A DNA stretch of 64,000 bases, from contig JAZARR010000153.1 of assembly GCA_037389465.1 (NCBI GenBank), forward strand, positions 5,988,501-6,052,500, read 5' to 3'. Position 1 is the stretch's first letter. Every line of letters starts with the position of its first letter. A program made the translations under genes and the position numbers. Below the pieces are notes generated by a model. It was not told the DNA's origin, ran no database searches, and saw only the letters and a list, made by a program, of their open reading frames with translations. Below, one piece after another: positions 31,628 through 46,791 of this stretch. This DNA is from Baylisascaris procyonis (lineage: Eukaryota; Nematoda; Chromadorea; Rhabditida; Ascarididae).

Positions 31628-34600
31628 ATGCTCATAAAATCTAAAGCAAGTGACTGAAGAACATTGATTACTGCTTATTATTAAGGCAGTAATTTGATTT
31701 TAATAGTTTTTAGAAAGTATTACTTAAAAATAACAATAGTGTAATTGAAATACTGATTCTTGACTAATTACATATCGAATATTTAGCTCACATATTTCTG
31801 CACTATCGTGAATCTTTGAAAATGCATTTGAAATATTTCATTGATTTCGCCTCTGTTATTTTATTTATTATATTTAAATATCGAAGAGGATTTCTTTGTT
31901 CGATTATTCCAACTCGTTTAGATATTCTAATAGAAAATACGAAATAAAACCTATGAGGTAGAGAGAAAAAAAAAGTGAATCAATGAACGGAAGAATTTTT
32001 TTCTCTAGAAAAAGCGCAAAAAAAATTTGTTGAATTTTTATTACTGACATTTGAATTTACCAATAGAATAGAGAAAAAAAAGGAAGCGTTCAATAATGTG
32101 CTATAAAGCATGTTGCAACATTGAAAGTAAATTGGATGTGTTTTGTTGGCAGCTTAATGAGGACATTCTTAAATACTGAGCATTGCCACAAATTTGTCAT
32201 TGCACAATTCTTGAATTAAGTAAAGAACTTCATCGAGGATCGACTCTCTTAAAATACCGTATCCGAACTTAGTGAATAATTCAAAAAAAAAAAAAATCGA
32301 TTGCGAAGATATTATTTGTTGCAATAAATACTCATTACAGTAATTTCGAATCAATGCTGATTGATCATTAAATTGTAGATAATTTCTAAAAAGAAACTTT
32401 GTTTTTATTTATTTCCTCTCAATTTCTTTGCTCATTGCAAAAGGGTAAAGTAAGGAGAAGAAGGGCTTAAACTGGATCCGATTTATTGTTATTAAAGAGT
32501 AGAAAGGAGATGAGAGTGCTAATATAAGAAACGATGTACTATTAACACTCTCAATATGGGAAATTCACGAGTGCATAAAATCACTGTAATTAGCAAAACC
32601 AGGTAACAGCTTGATGTATGACGATTCAATTCCTTGTAAGTCGAAGGGAACTGTCGAGTAATTTAAACTCAGGAATACAGCGTTTTTTTCAAAATTTATT
32701 ATTTAAATATTTTGCAACATATGGTCATAACCCCTTATTATTATTTAAAAATATTATTCTTAGACTTTTTTATTATGCTGCTCATAGTTTTTTCACTGAT
32801 TTTTGAGTCACTAATTTTTTTTTGCTTTTTATTCAAAGATGTACCTCAATATTAAAAACTTTTGTATTCAGACAAAATTTCCTGGATTGTTTCATGAAAT
32901 AAAGAAATCGTTTCAAAATTTTACTTTTTTATGGGCATAAAAGTTGACTGAAATAAATTATAAGTGATTTAAAAAATTTACTGAAAACAAAACCTCTGAT
33001 CGATTTAGGATATTTTAGAGCTAAGAAAAAATATATCAAAATAACGAATGTTTTAAATTTCAAATGTTTTTGATTAATGGTCAAAGATATTAATTACTTA
33101 CTAAGTTAAGATACAGTTTAAATATATTGCATAAAAATATTAAATTGATGAAAATTTGAAAGATGTCAATAAAAAATAAACTAATTAAAAATTAAACAAG
33201 ATATTTCAAAAGATGGAAAATTTTCGCTAAGAGCTGAGAGATAAAAAAATCATTGCAACTGATAAGTGATTATGATCACTGGCGTTGATCAATTATAATC
33301 CATTTATCATATTCTTCAAAGTTGACCGGAACAACTAGTGGAGTCATTGTATTATCTCGATTAAAACTCTCCACCGAATAAATTTCGTTCTCAATTCAAA
33401 ATTGAAGAGAAGAATAATCCCTCTACCAGTGAGAGTATCTTCAATAAGTAAAATTTGACGAATGACTCATTTTTACCCCAAAATATTTTTTCTGCCATCA
33501 TTTTTTCTGAAATTTCAGATATAATAATGCCGCCATTAGTAAAAGCCCAATTTTTCAATAAAACGAAGGAGAAGTTATTCGAAAAAAAAAACACATTCCA
33601 GGAAAAAAAGAAACAAAAATTAAAAGTGAAATAGTTTTATATTAGAGATAATAGATAATACGAGATATTAATTTAAAAACCATCATATATCGCAAGCAGC
33701 CTCTAAAACAACTCATATAATCGATGGAATGCAATCGAGCACATTCGTCCAAATACTGCACAGACTTTTGAGAAAAAAAAAAAGCAGCTTAGAGCAATGC
33801 GAAAAGCGACCGTCCAATATGAACGCATCTACGCATTACAACTTCTTCTCTCGAATGCTGCTATACAACCACTAATTCAAATATGGGAATATTCAACGAG
33901 AAAAGATTTAGAAATCGCCTTAGGCAATAATAAATATGCTTAGATTGGCTTATGGTGCCATCAAAATTACGGTCATTTCCCACATGGATTTCGTGTAGAG
34001 CCATGTCTTTGCGTTGTTTAATTTATTCTCTAAATGAGGTGAGAAATGATGAAGCTTTAGATAGTTGTTTTGATGATAGGTATGTGATAAAGTTGAGATG
34101 GCCAGATGATTGGGATAATGCAACCTCGAACCGGAAATATAAGTTTTAGACGTTTTATGCTAATCTTAATAATTTATAGTCGAAATTTCAGCTGAGCAAA
34201 CTCGTTTGACTGTTCGAACTTTATAGGAAACCCAACGATGCATTACAAATTTCACTTCGATCTAAAGAAAAATCAGATCGAACTACAAACGATGCAACTC
34301 AAAGTGAGCTCAACTCATGCCCTGAGCTTCAGATCCTGAGCTGCAGTCACTTTTAGTCATATCATTCACATTAAAAGTCTTGGTATATAGATCTACAAGT
34401 TTTCAGACGAATAAATTGAAATCAAATAATGAAAAGTCATGATGAACTATAAGATAAGGAGGCGAGCTACTATGTACATCATGCATTTACATCGCACTAA
34501 TTAAGAAATGCAGCATAGGCGACGAGGTAGAGATTCATTGTGCGGATAAAGCAATCGATAGATCTTTTATGACGTCATCATCAAAACTTAATTTCCATTT

Positions 34601-35499
34601 CATTTATTTACATCACGTCATCATTTTCTTTCAAAAAATGAAAAAATCCAAAATAAAAATTCCAAAAAAAAAATGAAAAATATGAATTCATAGAAGCAAA
34701 GCTAAAATTAACTCAAATTGAGCATAATTTGATTGAATAGACTAATTCACAGAATAAAAATATGAATGAATTTTCAAAAAAAAAAAAAAAACGAACTGAA
34801 AGACAAATGAATCTCTTCAAAATTATATATGATATCATCTTGTGCTGCGATTTACATAAAAAAAACATTTATATTCGAAAATGGATTAGCGGATTAATAA
34901 ACTCGGATTAAAAATAATGAGTATATATTTTAACATAACAAAACAATTTTCATGCAAATACACTTCATAAGTACCTAATCGATTGTTTGTAGAATATTTT
35001 CAAAAAAAAGTAAAGCATTATGATGCATCTTCTTCAAAAATCACTTCTAGATTTTCAATTGTTTCTGTAAACGCATTTTCGTATAATTTCTGCAAAATTC
35101 CCTCAAATGCAAATATCATAAATATATATTTATCACCTTAATAATTAATTTCACGCATCTGCAGTAAATTTAAATAATAGAAATCAATAACCGGTGAACA
35201 GTAAGTGGTATTTAAAATATTTCATTCGAGATCGATTATGACTACAATAATTAAATTCCAATCATTGCCTATCAGGTGTTAGTAACTTTCGAGATAAGAC
35301 AATCGTAATGCAATTTATTTCTGAGTAATTGATGAGTTTCTATCTATGATTTCCATGTAAAATCCTCACATTTGGATATACATATATTAATGCAAAGCAA
35401 AATTTGCATACTTTTGATAGCTGTTTATGCTTACCTACGATTGTTTTGTCGCATTCTTCGTTTTTTTTTTAGCTTTTAGACGTAACCTTTATTGCTTGA

Positions 35500-35532
35500 T
35501 CAGTTGCAAAAGTTTTGAACTTTTACAACTGA
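35500..35532. repeat. hairpin with 3-base loop
   Basis: TCAGTTGCAAAAGTT, loop TTG, AACTTTTACAACTGA: 15-bp stem with one C/A mismatch. Confidence 0.75.
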
Positions 35533-36647
35533 TGAGCGCATTCAAGTGGCGATCAAACATAACGGCAGTAAAATCATGCCTAGAAGTTTATGATAGAATG
35601 TAGCAAAAAAAAAGAAAATTTCTTTGCTTTTCGAAATCATGAGAAAACAGGAAAACACATCATTGTAATTTTTTTTTTGCATCTTCAAGAATAAATCTGC
35701 ACAAAAAATTGCATAAAATTCTTCCTAAATATTGCAATGCAATCGTCTCAGATGTGAAAAAAAGTTTTACGCTAAAAGAAATTAGGAAAAGAAAATTTTT
35801 ATTCACGAAATTATTCGCAAACAATATTTGTAATTCCCCAGCGGGAAACGATACTTTTAGATGCATTTTTTAATGCAAATAATTTATAGCAAGAAGCATA
35901 ATTGAATCTGAGTGGAAAATATTTGGAAAAATTTGGAAATTTTTTTTTATTTGGAAAAAAATTGGAAAAAATTGGAAAAATTTTCATCACTAAAAATTTT
36001 CGTAATTTAGAAATTTCAGAAGTCGATGCAGGATCTCTCAACTATCCTAAATAAAAACAGAATATTTTTTCAACCAAAAACAAAAGAATGTTGAAAATGA
36101 ACCGATTAACGAGAAAATAATATATTATTCGGCAAATACTTAAAAAATCCTTCAAATTCGTTCAGGTGAAAATTCTAGCTGATAAATGGAAATGGAAATT
36201 TGAAGTGTTAAATGATAAGCGAATATTCATTCTAGAGGGGAAACAAGTAGATGAAATTTTTTGAATTTTTTTTAATAAGAGGAACCATTAAAGTTGAACA
36301 AATAATAAAAATATGCGTAATAACCCATCATTATTCAGCTGCCTCGACAGCTTGTAGAAATCTACTGCTGGAGAAAATTTCACTGCAATTCGGCGAGGAT
36401 AATTCGACTGATCGTAAAATGTATGTGGACTTTTTTTAGCACCTTTGAATGACATTACTCATTTAAGAATGCGGAATGAACTTTGAATGTTCGTGTAGGC
36501 GTTTATCGCTATGGAATTACGTGACTGAAAACATCGGAGATACAAACAGACACACATTAACATGCGCAGACATAATGTGCATTGCAAATGCGAATTATTG
36601 TAGTGTGCATTACAAAAAAAATAGGTATATATACATAAATATATAAA

Positions 36648-36648
36648 T

Positions 36649-36686
<38 letters not shown>
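36648..36686. repeat. (TTTA)n microsatellite
   Basis: About nine to ten TTTA units. Confidence 0.93.
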
Positions 36687-36687
<1 letters not shown>

Positions 36688-38193
36688 CGCATTTATTTAT
36701 GCGGCGATACCAACATTATGAATGATGGTGAATGGATGCATAAAGACACGAAAAACTAAAAATTCACTGAACGAAAGTTCCCCTCTGCTGTGTGAATCTA
36801 TCAGATGATATTATTGCAGCACTATAATCGGAGTAAAAGCATAATGTAGCCTATAAGTAAGATGTTAAATATGTATGAGAAATGCAATTGTTGTGCACAA
36901 GCATGACACAGTAGAGATATGTTTATTGAGTGTAAATTCCCATTGAAATTGATATTGTTGAGTAGGTATATGAATAAAATAACTGAAAATAAGCATAGAT
37001 GAAGTGATTTCTTTCTTTTTTTTTCTACTGACACAATTTGAAAAATACGAAGAGAGAAGTAAATAATCGATAAGCACACAAATAACTAGCCATCTGAGAA
37101 AAAAAACCAACTGCTAAGAGGCATCTAAACTTAATTTTTAGATCAAATAAAAATTTTCTCACATCTGATGTCATTATATCAACGAAACTATCTATCATAT
37201 ATGAATGCTTAAATGTCCATATAAATTGCTTTCAGTTGGGAATTTTCAATAAAACACGGAAATATGACGCTGCCGCATTAGACTATACTAGTAATCAAAT
37301 CAATTAAATAAATAAATAACGAAAAAAAAATTATTACATCAAAAATGCATAAACCCTATAACTACTGTCATTAGAAGTAAGCAGTAAGTAAGCTAGATAA
37401 GCGAGAGTATTATTTATAGAATATGTAACATCAATAAATCAATGCAGTACTCGAATAGGCTTAAATTATAAGATAATCCAGTAAAGGCATCTTCAACGAT
37501 CTCAAATCGTAATTCCTTTTTTTTTATAATTAAAGCATCGCTAATCGTGAGGAAGAATCGCTTATTCAAGAAAATTTAATTGCAATTTGCAATTCAATTG
37601 CAATTTACGATTGAATAATTAAACGAAGCATTGCATAACAAGCAATTAATGAGCGTTAAATTTAGATGCAATAGTGATATATATAAGCATGGAATGCCTC
37701 AATTAAGCGCAAAAACATATTAAACAGCGATGTCAATAATTGTTGCTGAACGGAAAACAAGAAAATATTCGTATTTTTTGACGATAAAATGAATGCAAAA
37801 TTTAAATCTATGCATAAGAAATTTGCATATACAAAGATTTATTGTGAATTTTAGTATTATATTTTGATAGATATGATAGATGAATTTTTACGCTGACGAT
37901 AATTGTCCTCCAATTAGCAATAAATTGCAAAAATCATATAAAGAAACGGATTTGAAAAAGGTTATAGTGAAAAATAAATCCTAATCAATTTTGACAGAAA
38001 ATTAGTTTCATCGCACGATAATATGTTGTGTTAAAATGACCATGAGATGATAAAATGATAAGGAGTCAAATGTCTCGTAAAAGCAAGCAGTTCAATATTT
38101 CACATCATTGCGTACGGAATCATACACATAAAAAGTATATTTCTGCGAGCTGAATAATTCAATACTTCGATACTTAGTAATGAAATCTTTAAT

Positions 38194-38242
<49 letters not shown>

Positions 38243-40080
38243 TTATGCGCACATATTATACATACATACAGCTGGAAGCAAGCGGATGTAAAAAGAGACT
38301 GGTAGTGAATTTGATAATAGTGAAGCTTCAAGAAGTGTGACTTTTATTTTGCTTTCAAAAAATAAAAAAGCAACCGCTGTGCACTAAAGCAATAAACGGT
38401 TCTCACGACTTACATCGAGATGCATCTAATCCCGATTAGTGCTCTTCGTTGCTATATTACCACACATAAAATCACTAACACTTAATAGTGAATAGTGATT
38501 GCAAACGAATTATATTCATATAGATTGCGTGTGCAATATGCTACGAAATATTTGCCCAACTTTTATAAGTGAGGCTAAGTGAGCCAAGATTGCGTGATTA
38601 TAGAAATCGACGTACTCTATTGTTAAGATAGACGCAAAGAAAATTAATTGGCGTCGTGAGTAGCAACTGTGTGCTTTAAGAAAAGCGCAATCTATTTGCG
38701 ACGAACCCCTATTCACCGTTCTCGTACCAGCACGACATTTGAAATCAATGAGCTAGGCAAGCTAGAAAAAATTTATAAGGGATATCCCAAAATGGTCCCA
38801 AAAATCGAAAGGATTTTGTGAGGATGTTGCAAAAAAAAAATTAATGGAAGTTTCAATACGAGTGATTATAATAAAGCGAAAACATGAGAACATCAGAAAA
38901 ACATTCTCTGCATTGAAAATATAGAGGAACACCTCTCTCATTTCACTTCTACTCTCACCATCTTCCGATATAAATATAATATTTGTTTGAATAAATTTAC
39001 TATTTGAAGAAGCAGTAAATCATCCTCCACCGTTTATTCATTCTCTCCTTTGTTGTCGTCTCATTTTTAACATTGATATCAAAAATGAGTCGGCAAATTG
39101 GAGTATTCACAATAAATGAGTTTAGAATAACTAAAAGGTAATATTCTATAGGTGGAAAAGCACAATACCTATACAGCATTGTGTATCGCCACCAAAACTG
39201 ATGCAAAAAATTACATCGATTAACAGTAATAATTGAAATAATTGAAAATTAACAGTAATTCTCTACTAATAGCGATTTTATGTGTCAGCTAATTTTTCCC
39301 CATCAACTTATCAGTTGGAAAGTGATAAGTTTAAAGTTCACTCTATCAGCTGATAAGATTCTTTTTTGCATTTAAAAGTAATAAATTCCTCGTTTTTTTT
39401 TTTATTCTGCATTTTAGAATAAAAATAAAAATTCTATTGAATGACGTATCGAATCATTTATTTCTCATTTCGATAATTCATATGAACGTTGCTGTTCTCT
39501 ATTATGATTCATCAACTGTTTTTTTTCCAGCACACCTCTTCCCTCAAGTTGAAATTATTTAGTTATTTATTCAGACTTATAAGTTTTATTATAATTATAG
39601 TCTACTTTTTTAAATAATACATATTTGTTTTATCGAGTCAACCTTTGCAAATATTTATTTTGTTTATATCTTCTTAAATAATTTTTTTATTATATCGCTT
39701 ATTAATCCTATAATCTCCATTTAAAATCTCATACACTCATTTTATTACACCAATCGCACAATAACTTCGAATAGAGATAACTAAAAACTTTGACTAATTA
39801 AAGAGTCAAAGCATCGAAATCAATGAACGATTCTTTTAATGTGATGTAACGCCTCATATGATTTAGTCACCAAACGACTCTAAAGTTTAATAAGTTCATT
39901 TACGCAACATTAAAGTTGCATAATAATGGATATCTATAACCGGAAGTCGTTGAAAATGTGTCACATTGTTCTTGAGGTCGAGAATGCACGATTTCAAGGA
40001 TTACTTCAGATGTAGATGTTTGCAGTAAATAAGAGTAGAGTGCAAGAAAGAAATGTCAAAGTCGAAAACGCATCGGATAA
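36687..40080. other. non-coding, AT-rich
   Basis: Only an AT microsatellite (38197-38238) and an inverted pair CTTATCAG/CTGATAAG (39307-39314 with 39350-39357). Short open frames here are low-complexity. Confidence 0.5.
38197..38238. repeat. (AT)n microsatellite
   Basis: About 21 AT units. Confidence 0.95.
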
Positions 40081-40440
40081 TTAAGAGGCAGGTGACAAAG
40101 TGTTAACAAAATACCAAGTATAAGAAGTCAGCTGTGACGAAGAAGAATGGAAGAGGACAAAGTAAGAAGATGGAGAAGGATAGGAAGGTGAAGAGGAGTA
40201 AGAAAGTTGAGAGGGACAAGGAAAATAGAGAGAGGTAGGGAGGTCATGGGAGATGGGGGAGGTTAGGAGTACGTAAGTAACCGAACACTCTCGAAATCCT
40301 TGGTAAAAAATAAAAAACCTAAAGTGCTCTATGTTTTGCGGGATCCAGCAACGTGACAAGCATTGCGCAACGCCACATAGGAAACGCCTAATTGCGTGCA
40401 GTCGAAACAATTTTACGATGCGCAACGCCAAACAAATTAA

Positions 40441-40457
40441 ACACACACACACACACA
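40441..40457. repeat. (CA)n microsatellite
   Basis: About eight CA units. The same neighbourhood has two copies of TGCGCAACGCCA (about 40363 and 40420). Confidence 0.9.
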
Positions 40458-41043
40458 AACTACTTCGAAAAACTACGCCTCTCATATTCAGTATGCAAAA
40501 ATCAACCAGTAAAAGTTGTATTAAGTATACGGTCTTGGACATTTGCGCCGTGAAGAGCTCTACTGCTTCAAAGTCGTTTCTATTGCGATATATGTTATTC
40601 AGCGTCGTTACTTGCGGTGGATATGTCAACAACTAGTGATATTCGAGAGATGTCAACGCAAATATTCATTTCTCGTGGGACTTCCTTGTTTCATTCAATA
40701 ATTGATTATTGCACCACTGTGACGTAACATAATAACTTTTATTCTTCACCTTCACCGTTTGTTGAACGCCGATTGGTTGGTACGATAGGCGCTTTTACAT
40801 TATATTCATTTGAGCAATCAATTGCACCAATTACCTACAAATTACAACGTGTACAGAGTAATGCCGTCATGCCTGATATGATCTTATCATTAATTGAAAT
40901 CTTTGCGAAGAATTCGCTTTTTTATGACTCGACTCGTGCATAATGGGAATCCAACCGGTGCAAAATGTTTGAATTTTTTTCGTACGTTCAGGCATCTCTG
41001 ACACCTAAGTTTACAAAATGAATGTCATCCTACAACGTACAGC

Positions 41044-41044
<1 letters not shown>

Positions 41045-41088
<44 letters not shown>
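41045..41088. repeat. (TA)n microsatellite
   Basis: About 22 TA units with one ACA interruption. Confidence 0.95.
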
Positions 41089-41093
<5 letters not shown>

Positions 41094-44000
41094 TAGTAAC
41101 GTCAGTTGAAAGTACAAAGACAGAAAGACAGACAAAGAAAGTTTTCAAAAAAATTGAGCGTAATGATGAGTAAAGACAAAGCAGATAAAATGACATACAA
41201 ACAGATAATATTTAGAGAAAATGATAAGGAAGAATCTTTTAAGTTGAAATTTGTCGTTAAATTATTGCTGTACTTTCTATGAATGTTTTAAGGGCGATCG
41301 GCAAAGCAATGAATCGGCGGCCGATAACACCCATGGGGAAGTCGGCGAACCAAAGAAGCCGTTCAACGATGCAAATTCGTTTTCTTTTTATTGATGATTA
41401 CGAATTTATTGGTTTGATATGAGGGATTTTTTTTTAAACAACAGCATATTTAAGGATTCTTTTCTCAGCCCCAGTAGAGTGATTACCAATCTCATATAAA
41501 CGTGTCGCAAAAAAATGAGGAAAAGGTATGAAATTTTGAAATTTTGGCAAATGTGATATAAAAAACAATTAAAAGAATTTTCAAAAAGCGAAAAGTAGGA
41601 GAACAAATAAATGCAAATTAATATCAATAATATTTTTTATAGCTGAGAAATTTTAGAATTAATTGAACTTAATGCTGAAATTTTTAGCGTAACGTTTTAT
41701 CATTATAATTACAAAAATGCTAAATAAGCTGATAAGCGAGCAAAAAAAAAAAAAAATTTACATTTTATTGAACTCTTTTATGAATTTGAAAAACACTTAA
41801 AATTGTTTAATACCTCAAATTTTCGCAAGAAAAAACTTCTAGAATCGCATATAATAGGATAGCAGCTAAAATCATTGCAACATTAAAATGATGGTAAACA
41901 AATAACAAAGTATCCTCAATATTGGAAAAATATAATTGCGACGATCATATTAAGAGTATTGAATATCTTTAAAGCTATTGCAAAAGGAGCAGACATCTTA
42001 CTTCAACGAGAAAAATTTGTTCATAAAAACGAACAAAACAAAAAAGTATTGTAGCCTTTTTGTAGAAGTCATATAAAGACAAATTGAAAAATAGAACTCC
42101 AACGGATTTCTTAAATCCTTCCGCATCCAAAAATCTGTTCCATTCCCGAATGGTACGAATATTTGAGAGCAGATGAATTCATCACTAATCGAAATCATAT
42201 AATTAGAGAGATTTCGAAAAATCATTTCTGGGATTTTTTAAGGTCTTTTTGAGGAATATTTGAGAAATTATTCGCCGATAATTAGGTAGCTTTGAAGACA
42301 AAAATAATAAAGTATTCTTCCTGCTCCCTCTCCACTCTCCCTCCCCCTCCAAACCTCGCTTGCTCCATTCGTCTACAAAAACTTTTTATTTATTTCGAGG
42401 AAACATTATCCCCCTAACAGAGTATTAATGCATTCACAATTTGCAAATATCACTATCAATTCTGATAAGAACGAAAAATTGGGCGATGAAATTTGCATAT
42501 TCAGATCACTCAGATGAAAAAATTTGCAGCGAGAACATTTGAATGAAAGAGAAGTAAATTTTTTAGATGAACACTAATTGGGAACGCAATTGGTGTGAAC
42601 GGCAAGTAAATGATGTAAAGATGCGTTAAGCTGTGCGATACACTTTGACACCTTATCAACGCAATATCAACAGCTGTTCCGTTGATTGAATTCTTCGTTG
42701 AAATTACACCTTTAAGCACTTTTCATTCGACGATCTTTGCAATGCTCTTGTTTCAGCTCCTTTTCCCTTCCCCTCCCCCTCCCCTCTTCCCACCCCCAAT
42801 TTCAAACTGATATGAGAATCGCTAACATTGCAGATGCTCAAATCGAGGTGTTATTAAAGATTAAGCCCTCTCCTCTTTCGATTGAAAGCTGACTATTAAC
42901 TGTAAGTTTCCCTTGAAAAGGCTTTTGATTCCAAATATCCGCCTAAAAAACGACAACATTTCGCCAACTGTGTTTATTTTAATTCCATATAGTTTACGTA
43001 AATAGTATTCAATTACTTAACACAAATCAAAAATGAAACGATAAAGACATATTCGTGGAAAAACCCTCTTTTGAAAAAAAACCTCTAGTGAGAAATCATA
43101 GGAAATGGAAGCTTGGGGCTTCTTTTTAGGCAGATACGGTATCTTTGTTATGTTCGTCATTATATTAGAGAGTGTAAGTAAAATAAGTTGCTTTAAATAT
43201 AGTAATGCTTTAAATAAGAAAAAGAATAAGAAGCTTTCGTAGAACGTGAAAAAACTAAGCCTCCGTCTAGCCTAATTATGCTCCCTTTTTCTCAAAAATA
43301 TCTCGATGGTGAATATTGTGTGAAGAAGAGGTGAGGAAAGCAGAGGAAGGTAGTATTTTTCTTGAATTGAATCTTAAGAAATTAGTCTGTTATTTTTATT
43401 AATTGACTAATATGAAAAATGGCCTTAAATATAAATTCAACTCATTTCACATAAATATTCAAATTTAACACTATTGTGATCTTTACTTTCTGCACTATGC
43501 TCTTATATAGATCGATAGATCATCGTCAAATTGATTTGACACTCTAAATTGGAGACAATGAATGAACAGTTGATAAGAGTATCTCATCTTGTTATTTTTA
43601 ATTTCTTTCTTTATCAGTGATAACGATATTCAATCCTATCACTTTTAATTCCTTTCACTATCAATGATAACGAATAAATTTATTTCATACTTTATTTCCC
43701 TTTCCAATTGTGTAATATTGATTCCCTCAAATCAATAAACATCGAATATTCGAAGAAAGTCACTCATTTCTTCACTACTGATAAATATCCCTAAAGACTA
43801 TAACGTTTGAAATTAATCCAACGTAAATAATTGTTGAAATATTTTTATGAATTATCAATGCGCTGATTTTCAAAAATCGATAATTTTGCAGAAAAAAATA
43901 TAATACAATTTTAGAATATTTTGAAAAATACCTCGAAAATTTAGTTGCTCTCATAAAATTGCCTATTTTCAAGAAAAAACTCAACTGATAAGTTAGATTT

Positions 44001-46070
44001 TTTATTTTTGAAAATCCATTGCCAAATTTCAGCATATGTTTTATCATTAAAAAATTATTTCAAAGTCTTTATATTAAGTGTTTAGGAAATTTTCAGGAAA
44101 ATAATTAAATATTTAACGTTCTCTACGATTGTATTTAGAGAGTCCACTCTTCCTCATGAAACTCTTCATTGTGTTTACTCATCTAAACATGTCGAAAATC
44201 ACCTCAACATGCTTCGATTGTCACAACAAGCTAATAGCAACTCTTCGCGCCTTTCATTAACTCACTTTATTCCTTCTTCTTTACTTGCTATCATTGAATT
44301 CATTTGGCTAGAAGCCAACGCAACCGTATATTTGCAAATCATTAACTTATCTCACATATATCAAACAATCTACTTTTCGTATTCAGCGTCATAATTACTA
44401 AATTTTAGTACAAAAATCGCTGAGAGGTTGGCATTTTACCAAATCCCTCCCCTTCAACCGCGAAATGAAACATTCGAATATTACTAGAAGTGAATGTTTT
44501 TTAAATGTGGTGTTATTGCCACATGGGCTACAATCTTAGCGATGGTGAAAAGCTTAAATATTTAGTATTTTTCTTATTGGCCACCATAGGGAAGTAGGCA
44601 TATCGCCCAATTATTTACCTTCATTTATGAGACTGACTACACAAAATTTCCAAAAAAAAACTTTCATGTAGGCAAGAACATAAGCTAAAATTTGACGGCT
44701 ATCTCGAATGGCTGGCTACATGATGTTCCTTTCGTATCACATTTGAATTGGGCACATTTTTATAATCATGCTTTTAAACTTTATTACAACTTAGCAGCAT
44801 TGTCAAACCTTTGAAGCGTTGTCACACCTCGCTATCACTTTTCTTTCATTTTACTTTAGTCCCAAAGTTGTAGTTGTTCCAATGTTAGGTTGCTAATACA
44901 CGTTGAATATCGGTGATATCCGTATGAAGAGAGTTTATTGGCTCAACGAGACAGACGGACCAGGGCATGAGAGGGGTATAGGAGAGGAGGAGGGGTGAGG
45001 TGAAGCGGGGAAAGAAGAAACGTTTTAACGAGAAGGCAGTTAAATCATTACGGAAAAACCTGGAAAATATTGGTAATAAAGATGCGTTCTATGAAAAATG
45101 ACAACGTTTTCTCCGGACAAATTAAAGCCTGGCAACGCTCCTCGCCAGCTTCCCTCTCCCATCCTCTCCCTTTCCTCCCCAGACCCTCAAATTTTCTTTA
45201 ATAGTTGCCAACCCCCCCCCCCCACAGACACCATAAGTACACTCCCAAACATATAAGGTAGCGTCGGGTTGACTAGAGAAAGCAACTCGATAGTTGCTGA
45301 GGTCAGCAAAAGTACTTTCGGGGGGAACTAAGTTGAAAATTTTTTTGAAAAGTTAAATTGTTGCAGCATATTTCAACTCCTCTATTGAAGAAATAGTTTC
45401 GAAAAGAATGCAGCATTAACAAAACAAATAATGATGTACCAACATACAATTTTTGGCGCATACGTCAATGCCATCTATACACTTGCAAACACTAACGCAT
45501 ATCACTTCTACAGCGTATCTTTGGCGCATATGTCCACTCGAAATCTCATAAAGGTTGAGATATTTAACGATTACAATCGGCCGCGAATGCCCTATCATTG
45601 AGAGTGAAATCGTGCTTGCAATAACATTTAGTGGTGCTAGCTCTAGGCGACTACAAAAAGCAAGTGATATTTAAAAAGGAAAATGAGACAAAATACTACG
45701 AAGTAAAAGGCGATCAATTTTAGGCATAAATTGATCAAAGAATAAATGATTGGTATTTTTAGAAGAACAACCATGGTGGACAGTATTAGAAGCAAACATT
45801 GATTATAGTTATTTATCGATTACTATTGTGAGTGCAAAACATTATGAAAATTAATTAATAACTCACATCTCGCGAGTAATGTGTGTTGAGTTAGGTGAGA
45901 ATTTGTTGGTATGATGTTGTTATCATCTGAGATTTTCAAGATTTTTACCTCAAGTTGCCGACATTTTTTCTTGACCTCTCAGATCATGAAATATAAAATT
46001 TTTGAATTTGCATCATAAATCAACCAAATTAAATGAAATAATTGTAATATTGATATACTAACCTTTACAA
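41089..46070. other. non-coding, AT-rich, with pyrimidine and C-run tracts
   Basis: Pyrimidine tracts at about 42320-42352 and 42758-42797, a purine tract at about 44964-45018, a pyrimidine tract at about 45148-45183 and a C12 run at 45212-45223. No gene supported. Confidence 0.5.
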
Positions 46071-46230
46071 TGTGCCGTTTTACAATCGAATCTCGTATCG
46101 AGTGTATAGAGAATTCTCGAAAGTAATGCTAAATATGGAAGAGCATTTGAACGTAGAAGAGCAGTGCGATTTGATGCGATCGCAATTTTTAGTGGAACAA
46201 CCGCAGTGGGCAACATCCAGAAGCAATATT

Positions 46231-46231
<1 letters not shown>

Positions 46232-46264
<33 letters not shown>
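46232..46264. repeat. (CA)n microsatellite
   Basis: About 16 CA units. Two open frames crossing it (46072-46311 plus, 46080-46343 minus) are partly translations of this repeat. Confidence 0.95.
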
Positions 46265-46267
<3 letters not shown>

Positions 46268-46712
46268 GCACACACTCGACGATGCAAAACACCAACGAAT
46301 CAAAGAAATGAATGCTCGTTGTGATGCTAGCTTTCCGGCTCATTGCCTATATTCCATTTTAATCTTTTTAAATTCTTAATCAATACTTCTTGAGACAATC
46401 AACGAGAATATATCCTCTTTAGAGAGAAATTTTGAAGAAAAAAACATTAAGCAATGATGTCAAACTATTTTCTCTATCATTAAATTATGGACGATAATTT
46501 GCTCTTTTATGTTTGTGATAAGCTTATCATTTGTTTCCACTTACTATTGTTATTATCAATCACTTTTTTGTTTACCTGCCATATATTAATAAGTATATAT
46601 ATGCTTACTTGGAACAATTTGTGAAGAAAAAAGTAAAAGTATTAAGATTAGGCTCAAAACATTATGAGGCCTACAAATACTACAACAAAGCTTCAACAAC
46701 ATTTGAGAAAAG

Positions 46713-46714
46713 AA

Positions 46715-46789
<75 letters not shown>

Positions 46790-46791
46790 AT
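46713..46791. repeat. (AAAT)n microsatellite, about 79 bases
   Basis: About 20 uninterrupted TAAA units. Confidence 0.97.

Larger units (their letters stand above)
31108..36600. other. 5' flank of the odr-2-like gene, no gene supported
   Basis: AT-rich. Two hairpins (31588-31627 and 35500-35532) and one TGACGTCA (34570-34577) stand out. A short exon-like piece near 36340-36440 follows a TTATTCAG but matches nothing I know. The promoter of the odr-2-like gene presumably starts here; no TATA or initiator element is convincing in this AT background. Confidence 0.45.

Noticed and set aside
40081..40632. 183-codon minus-strand open frame, longest in the window
   Set aside because: It runs through a CA/GT repeat (CVCVC) and a long pyrimidine tract that yields Ser/Pro/Tyr low complexity. 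No splice or motif support.
46072..46343. Open frames on both strands across the CA repeat
   Set aside because: Much of each is translation of the repeat. No acceptor with suitable phase precedes the plus-strand one.
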